Positions 1-11,647 of a stretch of 64,000 nt of DNA are shown here, in pieces (within the stretch, counting starts at the first letter, position 1; the number at the start of each line of letters is the position of its first letter). A model generated the notes under the pieces. It ran no database searches. It was given only the letters and a program-made list of their open reading frames with translations, and had not been told where the DNA came from. The position numbers and the translations under genes are program-made. The stretch is from Myotis daubentonii (lineage: Eukaryota > Chordata > Mammalia > Chiroptera > Vespertilionidae), in assembly GCF_963259705.1 (NCBI RefSeq), contig NC_081847.1, positions 73,553,754-73,617,753 of the forward strand. The letters run 5' to 3'.

Positions 1-1089
1 ATTGCCCAGATGTCTGCCCACTGACTACCACAGCCTCCAGAAGTGAGAGGTCCTCTCCCCTTCCTACCTTACAACAGAAACAGAAGCAGCTTCCAGCAAA
101 AGCGGAGGCTATCTACCTCGATTTTACAAATGAGAATCCAGGCTTGGAGACCCAGGATCACAGGGTTGCACAGCAAGAGGAAGGTACAGCAGTTGCCTTC
201 AAAGCCAACTAGCAGGGGGGAGAGGAACAGAGCCCATTCCCAGGATGCACACAGGAACACCCTAGGTGAACCCTGCAGTCTAGGTATACCAAGGGCAGGG
301 GTCAGCATCTGCCCTTGGCTGGAATTTCTTCAGTCACTACTCCCTAAACACCTGACTGAGGAGAGCTGCCAGGCCTGACTCAGCATCCGGCTCTCTCCCA
401 CCTCGATAAACAGGAAAAGGCCATTCTGTCAGCTGGACGCAGGACTCTGGATCCTTCTACATGGAACCCTGCACCCCTATCTACTAACTGCCTCAGGCCA
501 TGGCTGTAAAGGACCCTTACCAGTACAGAATGTTATCTAGAGTCTAGATTCTAGGTGAAGCTCCTCTTTGGAGCCATGAGGAAATGGATACTCCACATGG
601 TAGGTCTTGGCAGAATGGGACCCTCTGAAGTGACTCCACAGCAGCCACCATACCTGAGAAGCAGCAGGACAGCCCCAGCGAGTCTTCACACCTTCCAGGT
701 GGCAACTCTCTTTCCTAGGATGCTAGATGAAGCCCACCCATTCTGGAGGTAGGCACAGTATGCCCAAGCCCAAAGGAAGAAGGGAAAGGAGCCCCATCCA
801 GAAAACTAAAAGCTAAGAGCAGTTGTCTATCAGTATTCACTCTTTCCATCATCTGATCAAACACCTACTCACCCTGGGCCAGGCCCTGGGGTGGTCCTGG
901 CTAAAAGGAAATCAATAAGGCACTGAAGTTCCTGCCCCTGAGAAAGCCCCTGCCTGGTGGAGGAAACAGGGGAAGCAGATAATTATGATGTCATGCCAAG
1001 AGGGGAAGCACGGGGCCAGAGCATCAATGCAGTAGCCTGGTTGTTCAGTTCACAGGTCGCTTGTTCAGAGTTCTGTGGACGAGAGAGAG

Positions 1090-1316
1090 AAAAAAGGGGC
1101 CTACCTGGCCTGCACCACCACCGTAAGGGAAAACACTATAAGGGAAAGTGTAACAAGAATCAAGGACTTGTATACATGCATATAAGCATAACCAATGGAC
1201 ACAGACACCAGGGTGGTGAGGGCATGAACCGGGGGTGGAGGAGGGGGGCAATGGGGGGGGATAAGGACACATATGTAATACCTTAATCAATAAAAAAAAT
1301 AAAATTTAAAAAGCAA
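1090..1316 (+). repeat. Truncated LINE-1 3' end
   Basis: A G-rich stretch (about 1209-1262) is followed by a conserved tail (AAGGACACATATGTAATACC) and an A-rich end with AATAAA-like units. This arrangement is typical of the 3'UTR of bat L1 elements. The copy is strongly 5'-truncated and non-coding. I could not define the target duplication. Confidence 0.5.
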
Positions 1317-1952
1317 AAAGAAGGAGCTTGTCCCAATTTTTCTGCCCAAGAGACTAGATGACTCCCCAAGCAGCCCATGGGTCAGCTTCAGGGCAGAGGT
1401 CCTGTACACTTTGACCTCTGCCTCCCCTGCAGGCTGATGCTACCTAAAGTCTAGATGGCCTGCCTGCCAGGCCCCCACCACAGGAGAGAGCCGAGGGCCT
1501 CCAGGGCCAGGTCCCAGAGCTGTCCAGGATCTCAAAGGGCCCAACGAAATGCCAATATATTCAGGCCATCTGGAGAACCAGAGTGCTCAGCTTAAGTCAC
1601 TTTTCTATCCTCTTTCCAAAAACTCAGCACTCAACACGGCTAACTGTGCCTTCCATCTTACCAGAAGCTCTGCCCTTGACTGCTCTCTCCCTCACAAGCT
1701 CTCCTGATTTTTCTGCTTCTCCTTAGGCTCTAGGCCTATCCCCATCACATGCAGGCTTTCAAGGCCAAGGTCTTCTCTCCTGATGTTCTACCTTGTTCCT
1801 AGTCAGTGTCACCCACAGCTTTAATTATCTCCTAGCACAAGTAATTCACAAACATGGCTCTATCCTCGTCCTGGACTACAAGCTTCAGGCCCTTCCATCT
1901 AACTGCCAACTTGCCATCTCCACCTGTTCACCTCAAAGAAACTCCTCTAAAC

Positions 1953-2003
1953 CAGAGGTCGCCAACCTTTCGGACCTCATGGACCACCGGTTGGCGACTG
2001 CCA
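1953..2003. mobile_element. 51-bp hAT MITE with perfect 8-bp TSD
   Basis: Very short element starting CAGAGGTCGCCAACC and ending GGTTGGCGACTGCCA, which are imperfect terminal inverted repeats. It is flanked on both sides by CTCTAAAC (1945-1952 and 2004-2011), an 8-bp duplication as hAT transposases make. A longer relative (69 bp) sits at 50660-50728. No coding capacity. Confidence 0.8.
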
Positions 2004-2347
2004 CTCTAAACCAAACACTATTTTCTCTCACCAAAACCCTCTGGCCACAACTCTTGGGTCAGCTAACAGCATTACTTTCAAACAAGTGCATAAACTTGAA
2101 ACTTTAGAATCATCCTTAATATCTCCTTTTCTCTCACACTCCTTTCTCCCAATCTAATCCGTGAACAAGTCCGACTGGCTTTATTTATTATTCACAACTA
2201 TATTTACTGAGCACCAGATGAGTGGTAACCGTACTTTAAGGCAATTTCACTGACAGTCAATACCCTCCATTGGACTGTAAGCTCCTTGAGGGCATGGACC
2301 ATGCTGTCACCTGCAATACCCCAGTGCCTAGCAAGAAATGGGATGAG

Positions 2348-2565
2348 CCCTAACTGGTTTAGCTCAGTTGATAGAGGGTTGGCCTGCGGACTGAAGGATC
2401 CCAGGTTCGATTCCGGTCAAGGGCATGTACCTTGGTTGCGGACACATCCCCAGTAGGGGGTGTGCAGGAGGCAGCTGATCGATGTTTCTCTCTCATCGAT
2501 GTTTCTAACTCTCTATCCCTCTCCCTTCCTCTGTAAAAAAGTCAATAAAATATATTTTTTTAAAA
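2348..2565 (+). mobile_element. Ves SINE (young copy)
   Basis: tRNA-derived SINE: head with A box (tggtttagctcagttgatag) and B box (ggttcgattcc), then a CT-rich body and a tail with AATAAA. A perfect 15-bp target duplication (aagaaatgggatgag) lies at 2333-2347 and 2566-2580, showing L1-mediated insertion and little decay. Diagnostic of vespertilionid bats. Confidence 0.9.
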
Positions 2566-3021
2566 AAGAAATGGGATGAGTTAGGAGAAGAAATATCTGG
2601 GGCCTCCCTCCTTCAAGGAAACAATAGGGGCCTCTGACTGGGGTCTCAGTGACAGGGACTGACCCCACGTGGGGGGACAGCAGAGGCGTCCTCATGTGCA
2701 GCTTGCTGGGCCCAATGCATTCATTCTCAGCACCCAGCCCTGGCTCCCCACCTCTTTGGTTTCTGTGTTACCACCACCATGAGCCCTGCTACTTCTTGAG
2801 GGGAGATGTGAGGCAGCCTTTAAACCCCAACAGAGTCAAACTTGACTAGGAAATTGGGGATGTTCTAAGTCAGGGGTGGGGAACGACGGGCCTGCAGGCT
2901 GAATAAAGCCAGCGAAATCATTTGGTCAGGCCCTGCCAAGGCATTAGGGGTGAGTTAATTAAATGTTTGACCAAATACAGCAAGCTAATTTTTAAATTCA
3001 TAATTTTATATGGTCTGAGAA

Positions 3022-3322
3022 CCCTATATAATGAAACCCTAATATGCAAATTGACTGAACAGCAGAATGATCGGTCACTATGACACGCACTGGCCACCAG
3101 GGGGCAGACACTCAACGCAGGAGCTGCCCTCTGGTGGTCAGTGTGCTCCTACAGGGGCCTCCGTGGCAGCACTAAGGACCCCTTGGGGGATGTCCCACAG
3201 GGGGGAGCGGGCCTAAGCCGGCATTTGGACATCCCCCAAGGGGTCCTGGACTGCAAAAAGGCTCAGTCGGGCTGAGGGACACCCCCCTGCCCCTGCACAA
3301 ATGTCATGCACCGGGCCTCTAG
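3022..3322 (+). mobile_element. Non-autonomous Helitron (HeliBat type), nested
   Basis: 5' end CCCTATATAATGAAA (consensus TCCTATATAATAAAA), followed by the HeliBat 5' block 'aatatgcaaattgac' and 'cggtcactatgac'. The 3' end is CACCGGGCCTCTAG followed by T. There are no target duplications and insertion is between A and T, as rolling-circle transposons do. It carries no Rep/helicase. Two CTCF-like motifs lie inside. Confidence 0.88.
3091..3140. promoter_or_regulatory. Convergent pair of CTCF-like motifs in a Helitron
   Basis: Plus-strand motif TGGCCACCAGGGGGCAGAC (3091-3109) and minus-strand motif TGACCACCAGAGGGCAGC (3123-3140) point at each other across 13 bp and also form a hairpin. Both agree closely with the known CTCF core CCACNAGGGGGC. 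Binding is an inference from motif match only. Confidence 0.5.
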
Positions 3323-3379
3323 TGATGTTATAAATATCCAAATGGCCCTTGACAGAAAAAAGGTTTCCCACCCCTGTAA

Positions 3380-3912
3380 TCTATATATATAAAAAGCCAG
3401 CGACCGGAAAACTGTAACGACTGGTGGCTATGATGCCCACTGTGCCCAGTGAACCTGCCCGATGGTTGGTGGGGTTAGCTGGCCAACCTCCTGTGGCCCC
3501 TCCCCGCCAGCCGGCCCTGCTCCCAATTGGCCTCTCCCACCCCGATCAAGGGAGGGGCAGCGGCCAACACCCACACGGCCCCTCCCCTCAACCAGTCCTC
3601 CCCCACCCCCCCATCACCCCCCTTGCCCCAATAGGGGGCGGGGCTGGCTAGCCAACCTCCTGAAGCCCCTCCCCCTGCCCAGCCCCACCCCAGATAGCCC
3701 CCCACCCTGATTAGGGGCAGGGCCAGTCAGCCAACCACCTGTGGCCCCTCCCCTCAGCTGGCCCCACCCCTAATCATCCCCCACCACCCCATCAGGGGCA
3801 AGGCTGGCGGCTACCACCCGCGGCCCCCCTAACCAGCTGACCCCGCCCCCAACTGGCACCCACCCCCCACTGTCTCCTCCTCCCGACAGGCCCGGCCCCA
3901 ATCTGCCCTGAT
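3380..3912 (+). mobile_element. GC-rich Helitron-like insertion with degenerate internal repeats
   Basis: Begins TCTATATATATAAAAAGCC, a HeliBat-like 5' end preceded by A, then 'gcgaccgg' and 'ggctatgatgc'. The interior (about 3440-3900) repeats a C-rich unit containing 'ccaacctcctgtggcccctcccc' variants. No clear CTAG end is visible; the tract stops just before ATCTAAGT at 3914-3921. Open frames over it are compositional artefacts. Confidence 0.55.
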
Positions 3913-6900
3913 CATCTAAGTAAAAAAAGGGGTCACCCTTGGAGGTCTGCCACTAGGACATCCACTCCTGCCACCCCAGTAGCCTCTTCCAGAGCTGCTT
4001 GGCCCAGCCTCTTCTCAGCATCTGGCCACACTCCCTTTGGGCCATGCCAGACAAAGTCAAGCCACTCTCCTTGTCCTCCTTTTGCTTCCTGGGGAGGCGA
4101 GGCCCCAGTGCTTGTCTAGACTCTGACCTCATTCTAATGTGACAAGGAACCCACCTACCCACTCATTGCCTCTCTCCCCAGGAAACCCAGCTCTGATTCT
4201 TAGGGATGACCTCCCCTTCCTTATTTGAACTCCCTAGTTCTACCATTTTAAGACAGCACTTGATCTCACCTCTACTAGCACGAATCCTAGATAGCTGCCT
4301 CTCTGCCTCCCACCACCACCTGCAGAGCCTCACCCTTCCAGTGTGGGCCAATCTCAGGCCAGGGACCAGGACAACCTTGAGAGAGCAGTACAGGCCCCAG
4401 ACACTCTGTTCTCACTGGATGGGGTACTCTCTCTATGTCACTGCTGGCCTCAAGGCCCTGAGGAACACCCCTCATCAAGTGACATATGCTCCCTTTTCTA
4501 ATCTCCTTGGTAGATATGTTAAGAGCGCCCAAGAAAAGTCACAGTCCCATTTAGGAACCGACAAGTGAACATAAAGCACCTTATACCCAAATACTGTTGT
4601 GGGTAGAGGAAGTGACTAGGATAAGAAGAACACTGCCTCCAGCTGGACTATCAGGTGCAACGAGAGGAAGTGGTCTGCAGAGCCTCAGAGAGAGACCACC
4701 ACCCCCACCCCACCCTTGTCACTGCCCAATTTCCCAGCTGACCTCCTGCCCCCAAGTGGGCTGAGAAGCCTTTTAGACCTGTGGCCAACTCCTCCCCTCC
4801 TTCCTAGGATTAGTCACTCCATGAACACTCTGGGCCTGAGGCTAGAGTCAATCAATCCCATGGGGTTAGAATTCCCCCACCACACACCCACCCACACCAC
4901 CAGAGTCCCAGTGTGGCCAATGCCTTACTCCCCCCACTGACAAGGCCAAGCCAAGGACACTGTGACCTGGGGGCATCCCTTAAACAGCTACTTCCCTCAG
5001 GACATTTCAGCTCAGCCATATCCCCAGGTGTCCAAGAAAACAGGAAGCCAACCCCAAAGTAGACGTCCCACCCTGACTGAGTTAGAATTAGATCTCACAC
5101 AAACAAGTGGTCAAGCTCGCTGTGGCCCAACCCCTCACCAGTCTGGTCAGTTGTTTGCTGCCAGGCCCTGAGTTTCAGTCAAACCATTCACTGCCCACGT
5201 GCCGCCTTGCTCCCAGGCCCCTCACGACCTTTGCAAAGATCCTTTAATTGACACTGGCGTGCCAGCCAGTAGGGGAAAGAGCCTCCAGGGCAGGATGGGC
5301 TGCTGCAGAGAGAACAGATTCTGTCTGGACCCTTGGGCTCAGCCATAGCACTTCAGGCATGACTGCCTCCCGCCAGCCCTGGGCTTTCATGGTTTTTTGC
5401 TTGTTCCAGATCTAAGCTTCCCAGGATCAAGGACTGGGTCACCTCCTTTTCTTGCTTCCTAATCTCAGCCTCCTCTGTGCCAGGCCTGGGCTCAGCAAAG
5501 GAGATGCCCGTCTTTTGCAAGAGAAGAGCCCCGCCCCATTTATTCTGCATCCTGAGTCTTGCGAGGCCAGGGCCACCTGCCAACACCGGGAAGGGCCCGG
5601 AAGGAAGCAGCAGAGCCTATACACAAAGCCTACATGTGGGCTATAAAAAGGAGCCCTCCCTGCTTCCCCCAGAATGGGCCCGGTTCCTAGGAGGTGATGA
5701 GTGGGGAGAGCGCTAGTACTTGGGCCTGGGCACATAGCCACTGCAGCCTCTCAAAGGCTGGCCAAGCACCACCTCGAAAGGAATGAGTCTTACAAGGAGG
5801 GAGGAAGAATATTAAGAGCTGAGCCAGGAACGCAAGCAGAGATTCTCTGAGCCCCATCTCATGGGATCACAGCCTCCCCAAAAGTAACTAACTCCACCTT
5901 CCCTATTGCCCTCCCCGCCCCCGCCTCACCCCAGAGTATTCTGGGACCAGGCCTTCTCATGCCTCTTTCCCTCTCCTCTGGGAACTGAAGTTCCCTCTGA
6001 GGTCCCAACACACCAGCAAAGGAGCTCTGGGAGCTAGGATCAGAGGTTGTAATTCTGGGGTGATAGCAGGGCGATGTGGCCACAACTGACTAGGCTCAGG
6101 GGCAGCTCAATAGGGGCACATGTGTTGGGTTGAATGTAGGGAGGTGACAGACAAGGGCACAGCTATAATACCTAAGCCTGAACACAAGATACCTATTTCA
6201 AAGACCCCAGCCAAAGCAGCCTCTTGGCTTACACGGGCAGCCGTCTCCTCTGCCACAGCAGCACCGCTGCCCTCACAGCACCCTGGCATAGTCACAGAAA
6301 TTCATCCCTCTCCAGCCTAGTCTGCCCAGGTGTGCAGGGTGGTCAGGCTCTGCACCAGAGGGCTGACCAAGAGCTACTGAGACCGTTCTCAGGGACAGTG
6401 GTGTGGCTTGTCATGGACAAGCAGCAAAAGGGACAAATGAGCCCTGGTTGCTGTCACCCCAAGATTCGAGGCTGTGCTTTATCCCAGCACACCCTCACCT
6501 CTCCTAACTGACAAAGGCCTCTGGCTTGCCCCCTTCAGAGCACTCCCCACACCCTGGAATTATTTTTTCCACCTGGCTGTTTGTCCTTTCTGGCTGCATC
6601 CACCATAACCTTTTTATGGTCACTACTGTGTGGCATGTCAGCAAATGCCAGAGTCCAAAGCTAGGGGGTCTCGCTTGTTCAGTGTGCCATGGAGGCACAA
6701 GAGAGCTGGGTTGTTCTCTTTCTTTTTTACAGAAAGCATGCTAGGCTAGAGATCTATGGCCACCAACAAGTCATAAGACAGAGTAATAATGTCCACACCA
6801 GGGGCTAGGGCCACAATGTGAGACAAATGCAGGAACACATGGATGAAGGCATGCACGTGAGCTCGTCACCAGGGGTCCTGACAAGGCCCTCCTCAGAGCA

Positions 6901-7223
6901 TCCAGGTTCCCATTTCCCTGGCAGAGGCTAAGGTACAGCTGTCATCATGAGCCAATAAGAACAAGTCAGAGTGAGGCTCTTCTGTCCCCCCACCTCAAAT
7001 CAGGGGCTCCCTCATCCCCTGCAGGAGTGGGAAAGCATCTCTCTGGGGGCGCTGTCATGAGATGAGGACAGCAGAGGATCTAGACAGAAGCACGGAGTCC
7101 AGTTTGTCCAGAGAAACCTAAGCTGGTCAAACGCATCTGTCTGGCAGGCAGGATAGATATCAGTTCTGTCTACATTAAAAAACAAATAAAAAAACAAACA
7201 AAAAAAACCACACAAAACTCTGG

Positions 7224-7436
7224 CCCAGCCGGTGTGGCTCAGTGGTTGAGCGTCAACCTAAGAGCCAGGAGATCACAGTTTGGTTTCCAGTCAAGGCACA
7301 TGCCTGGGATGTGGGCTCAATCCCCAGTAGGGGGTGTGCAGGAGGCAGTCAATCAATGATTCTCTCTCCTCATTGATGTTTTAATCTTTCCCTCTCCCTT
7401 CATCCCTAAAATCAATAAAAAATATATTAAAAAAAC
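7224..7436 (+). mobile_element. Ves SINE
   Basis: tRNA-like head 'cggtgtggctcagtgg', the SINE core 'ccccagtagggggtgtgcag', a CT-rich body and AATAAA plus A-rich tail. The flanks share an imperfect 'aaaa(t)ctctgg'. Somewhat diverged copy. Confidence 0.82.
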
Positions 7437-7849
7437 AAAATCTCTGGTCCGATAGAACAGCCCATCTTATTGTCACTTTCTCCAGAGAGGGAGAATTAAC
7501 TGAATATTGTAGCTGGAATCAGAAATGCTAGGTTCTGGACCCAGCACCGCATGAACTTGCTGTATGACCTTAACCTTGGCGCCCTGGTTTCCTCATCTAG
7601 AAGAGGGCTAATCATTCCTGCCCTCCCTCAATTCATGGAGCCAAACAACACAGTAGATGAGAAAATGGTCCAGAACTCTAATGCACTATTCAAATACCCG
7701 ATTTTTCTCATGTCCCAGGTGTCTGTGTCCAGACTCAAAGTGGGAACACAGAAATCAAAGCAGCACTGGTGGCCAAGTTTGGTGATGGAACTGGAGCTGT
7801 CACTAAAGTGAAAGCAAAGGAAACAAACTCTTAATAAGTGATCAAAAGT

Positions 7850-8040
7850 GCCAATGCTGTGCTGAGCACTTTCACATAAAACCTTACTCTCATATAATCT
7901 CATTCGACAATGGGTAATACACTCTGTTAGAAAGGAATTACTTTTACAGCCGAAGATCCGTTTCAAGCAGTTTAATGTAGCTTGCCCAAGGTCACAGGAA
8001 GAGCTGAGACTCAAACCCAAATCTAACTGATTCTAGCCAC
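7850..8040 (-). repeat. MIR
   Basis: Minus-oriented mammalian-wide interspersed repeat. 'gctgagcactttcacataaa' is followed by the core remnant 'cttgcccaaggtcacaggaag' and 'actcaaacccaaatct'. Old, diverged. Confidence 0.65.
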
Positions 8041-8799
8041 AAATCTCTGGTCACTGCAGCCCAATTAGCAACTGCTGCTGGAGGCCACTCCTCATCCTAG
8101 TCATCTGTTACCTTGCTGCTCTCAAAGATCCCCCAGGGAAGCACGGGTGCCATGCTTCTCTGAACAAAGCACTCTTCAAGAGGAACCAGAACATTCCCCT
8201 CCTATCCCACACCCATTTCTCCTAGGACTCTCCTCAAAGTCCCCACAGACTTCTCCAGTTCTAAGAGAGGGAGTGGAGAGGGGGGAAAGTCTCTTATCCT
8301 TTACTAACAGGTCTTGCGACATTATCTCTCTCTGGCCTCCTTGAAGCTATGTCCCAGAGGAAAGGGCACAGAGTGGGAAGAGATGCTATGAGTTAATGGA
8401 GATGGGCAGGGACAGTGACAGTAGATGGCACAAGCAGGCTCTACCACAATGAGGCGGTGGCATTAGAGCACTTCCTGGAAAACAGGGGTCTCACACTATG
8501 GGCTCTGGGATGGGCACTTAGAAATAGGCCAATCTGATACCTTCAGATGATACCAAAGCAGATGTTTCCAGCCAACTGCTCAACCACCCTACAAAAGTCA
8601 GCAGTGGGAAACAACCCCGACAACAGAGGCCTGCTGAGAGCTTGGAGAGAGAAGATGGGTGGGCCTCCTTGTCTCCCAATCAAAGGGCTTGGTGGCCAGG
8701 CACCAGCCCCCTCTACACAGCTGTGGGATTTGCTCCCGTCTGCTATCAAGTCCTCCTGGGGAATTTCTCCCTCATCTTCCTCCTTGTAAGAGTTCCCAC

Positions 8800-9010
8800 A
8801 CATTAAGCACTTATGTTGGGCCACACTCAATGCAAGCACTTTACACATATTCTCATCAAATCCTCACAAAACCCTTATGAAATAAATGTAGTTTGCTACT
8901 ATCTCACTTTTATAGATGAGGAGCCCAGAGAGGCAAAGTCATATGCTCAAGGTCACAGATCAAGTTGCAGACATGGTTTTTAATGTAGGCCGTCTGAGTT
9001 CGGAGCCCAA
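8800..9010 (-). repeat. MIR
   Basis: Minus-oriented MIR: 'ttaagcacttatgttgggcc', then 'tatagatgaggagcccagag' and 'gctcaaggtcacag' in the expected order. Confidence 0.75.
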
Positions 9011-9021
9011 ATGCCAGACTG

Positions 9022-9355
9022 CAGTTGACCCTTGAACGATAGGGCCCCTGCACCACCTCGCCCCATGCTGTTGAAAATCCGTGTATAACTTTTGACTTCC
9101 CAGCCATCCCTCACTATCCTGAACATTCCAGGACCCCACCCCCATAGATGCCCAAATCCAAGGATGCTCAGGTCCCTTATATGAAATGGCATAGAACAAT
9201 ACATACAGCTGGCCCTGAAAATACTATTTTCAATCTGTGGTTTGTTGAACCCAAAGGACCTAGGGATACAGAGGAATGATTGCATATATTTTTTAAAGAT
9301 CCAAGTATAAAGTGGACCAGAGCAGTTCAAACCCATGTTGTTCAAGGGTCATCTG
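9022..9355. mobile_element. Tigger-like (TcMar) DNA transposon remnant
   Basis: Terminal inverted repeats CAGTTGACCCTTGAAC (left) and GTTCAAGGGTCATCTG (right) bound about 334 bp with 'aaaatccgtgtataacttttgac' type interior text. This fits MER2/Tigger-family fossils known across placental mammals. Non-autonomous, no transposase frame. Confidence 0.7.
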
Positions 9356-9379
9356 TGCTATGCTCACTGTCTCATTCCT

Positions 9380-9925
9380 CCAGGCCCAGCCCCATTCCTC
9401 TACCACCACTGCATCTCTCCCTTGCCTCAGCGAGGTCTTGCTTTGCTCATCAACTGTCTCCTGTGAACTGCAGTAGCTCACTGGTCTCCCTCCTCAACCT
9501 CTCCCAGGCAATCTCAGAGAGACAGACTGCAGGACAGACTGCAGCCCATGAGCACAGCACACCGAAGTCCTCCCTGAGCTGCCCCCATCAGCCCTGGCCT
9601 CATCTCTACCACACCTAACACATTCCCAACCCTGGCACATGACCTCTGGTGCCTCAACCAGGGTATGGGCAAGTTCCCCCATCACTCAAGGCCCAGTGCA
9701 CAGGTCACCTCTCCTGGCTCTCTCCCCTCAACCCCCAGCTTGCTAAGCAGAGCTCTCGGTACAGACCTTTATCATAGTATGTAACACTCAGGGTTATAAT
9801 TACATGTTCCCAAGTCTGTCTTCTCCAAGGGTCTGGGATTTCCTCAATAACACAGACCATGTCTCACTCATCTTTGAACCCTCAGTGGAAAACTAGATGT
9901 TCAAATAATACTTACTGAATAAATA
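9380..9925 (+). repeat. L2 (LINE-2) 3' region
   Basis: C/T-rich diverged L2 body followed by the characteristic end: 'aacacagaccatgtctcac', 'gaaccctcagt', 'atacttactgaataaata'. Ancient and heavily decayed; boundaries approximate. Confidence 0.55.
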
Positions 9926-10584
9926 AATGCCCCTCATTCCAAGGGGCTACCCAAAATAAGGCTAGTAGCCAGTATCTCTAACTGATGACACACACGAGAA
10001 GCTGGAGGTGTTGGGTGTGTGCTCAGCTCTTCCAGCCAGCTGTGCAGCAGGCCCCTTTCCTAGGTTCACCGGAAAGAGAGAGCCCCAGATGGACAGGAGG
10101 CTTGGCCGCAGGGCTGGTCTGAAACCCACACATCAGCGCAAGCCTGGGGTGCTGAGGAAACACTAAGAGGTCTCACTTCCCCTGGAAAAACTACAGTCAG
10201 ACAGGAAACACAGGCAGGGATGGCTAGCTCTGGAGATTCAGACATGTGTTCTTGCCCCTCTCCCATTAGGAGCAGCCAGCCAGCACAAAGAAAACCCCTG
10301 ATGACACCAGGCCTGAGCAGGCGCCTTGGGCCTAGCTAGCCTTTAGTGCAGGCCTCGTGGTCTCTCTCCTCGCTAGTCTGACAGTCACAGGGGTCAAGCT
10401 CCAGATAGTTGTCCCAACATCATCTCTTCTCTGAGCCTGACTGCCTTGTCCAGACTGTTTGCTTTCTTCTGCCACTCCCACCCCTTGGCATCAAAGATAC
10501 CACTAGGAATTGTCATTGTCTATTTCAGTTTCTTGAGGGCAAGAATCTGTTTCCATTCACTACAAGGGGACCTAGCATCTAGAA

Positions 10585-10806
10585 CAGAGGTTCTCAACCT
10601 TGGCTGCACATTAGAATCACCTGGGAATCTTTTTAAAATCCTGATTTCTGGGCCTCATCCTCCGGAAATTCTGTTTCTTTGTTATGGGGTGGGGCCACAA
10701 CATTAGTAACAAAGAGAGAGAATTTCCAGAGGATGAGGCCCAGAAATCAGGATTTTAAAAAGATTCCCAGGTGATTCTAATGTGCAGCCAAGGTTGAGAA
10801 CCACTG
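10585..10806. mobile_element. 222-bp near-perfect palindromic hAT-type MITE
   Basis: Two arms of about 100 bp (10585-10684 and 10707-10806) are reverse complements with only a handful of mismatches, around a 22-base loop. The ends CAGAGGTTCTCAACC and GGTTGAGAACCACTG resemble MER5-type hAT-Charlie termini. An 8-bp target duplication with one mismatch flanks it (ATCTAGAA 10577-10584, ATTTAGAA 10807-10814). An RNA across it would fold into one long hairpin on either strand. Confidence 0.85.
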
Positions 10807-11199
10807 ATTTAGAAGATCAGCTCCAGAAAAATCAAAGACAAAAGCCTAGGGCTCCAAAATCCCCACAGATGTGCTTGACTGGCATGCAGAGCTCTCCAGG
10901 GAGCCTCCACCTGGGTCACTTGCCCATAACCTCCCTTCATTGAACCATCTCATCCAGAAGACACCAGAAGAAAAGTATGCAACCAGAGCCTAGAGAGGCT
11001 GAGGCTGTCTGTCACCTAAGGTCTGAGCACAAAGGTTTCTCCTTAGAGGAGAAACACAGATCACAATGACATGGGCCTGAGGCCCATTTGCAGCATAAAC
11101 CTAAGGCTTAGAGTCCTCTTGGGATTGGTTAGCCAGCCACTGCCTGGAGAGTTGGGTACACTGAGGCTGTCCCACACCACCACTATCACCCACAGCAAA

Positions 11200-11340
11200 A
11201 TTCACTCCCTGCATTTCTATTTCCTTATCTGTAAAATGGAATGGTACTCCAAACGATCCCCTAGGGCCCTTGTGAGGATTAGCCAAGAAAACATGATGAA
11301 AAGTGTCTGTAGCACTCAGCAGGAAGTCTGTAACTGCTTT
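11200..11340 (+). repeat. MIR fragment
   Basis: 'tttccttatctgtaaaatgg' followed by 'cccttgtgaggattag' is the 3' half of MIR in plus orientation. Confidence 0.6.
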
Positions 11341-11599
11341 GTATTCACTTATGTCAGTATCTGGAAAAAAAAAAGTATAAACATCACCCTGGTTCCTGTC
11401 ATACCACCATGACAACTGGCACCAAAGCACTTCTCCACCCCTCTTTAGGGCCAAACTACCACCCTAAAAACCAGCCCTACTTCACAAGTGGTGAAGTGAG
11501 AGGGCATTGCTAGGCCAGAAGGAGGTCTACGTGAGTGCTGTGCACTTCCCTGAACCACAGCATTGTTCCTTTAGGGCCAAGGACACCCGAGGGTAACAA

Positions 11600-11601
<2 letters not shown>

Positions 11602-11646
<45 letters not shown>
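11602..11646 (+). repeat. (TC)n microsatellite
   Basis: About 22 uninterrupted TC units, with no neighbouring SINE tail that would explain it. Confidence 0.95.

Positions 11647-11647
<1 letters not shown>

Larger units (their letters stand above)
2871..3375. mobile_element. Non-autonomous hAT element split by a Helitron
   Basis: Terminal inverted repeats CAGGGGTGGGGAAC at the left and CCCACCCCTG at the right. The two halves (2871-3021 and 3323-3375) align with the uninterrupted relative at 58584-58781, sharing 'aaatcatttggtc', 'taggggtgagttaatt' and 'tgatgttataaatatcc'. The 301 bp between them is a Helitron. The left flank is TTCTAAGT; the matching right copy is displaced to about 3914 by another insertion. 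Confidence 0.8.

Noticed and set aside
2348..2430. tRNA-like A and B boxes suggesting a tRNA gene
   Set aside because: They belong to the head of a Ves SINE: no complete cloverleaf, followed by the SINE body, tail and a 15-bp target duplication. The same holds for the other SINE heads.
7628..8020. 130-codon minus-strand open frame
   Set aside because: Overlaps MIR sequence, has no recognisable domain and sits in PLCG1 intron 1 without supporting splice sites.
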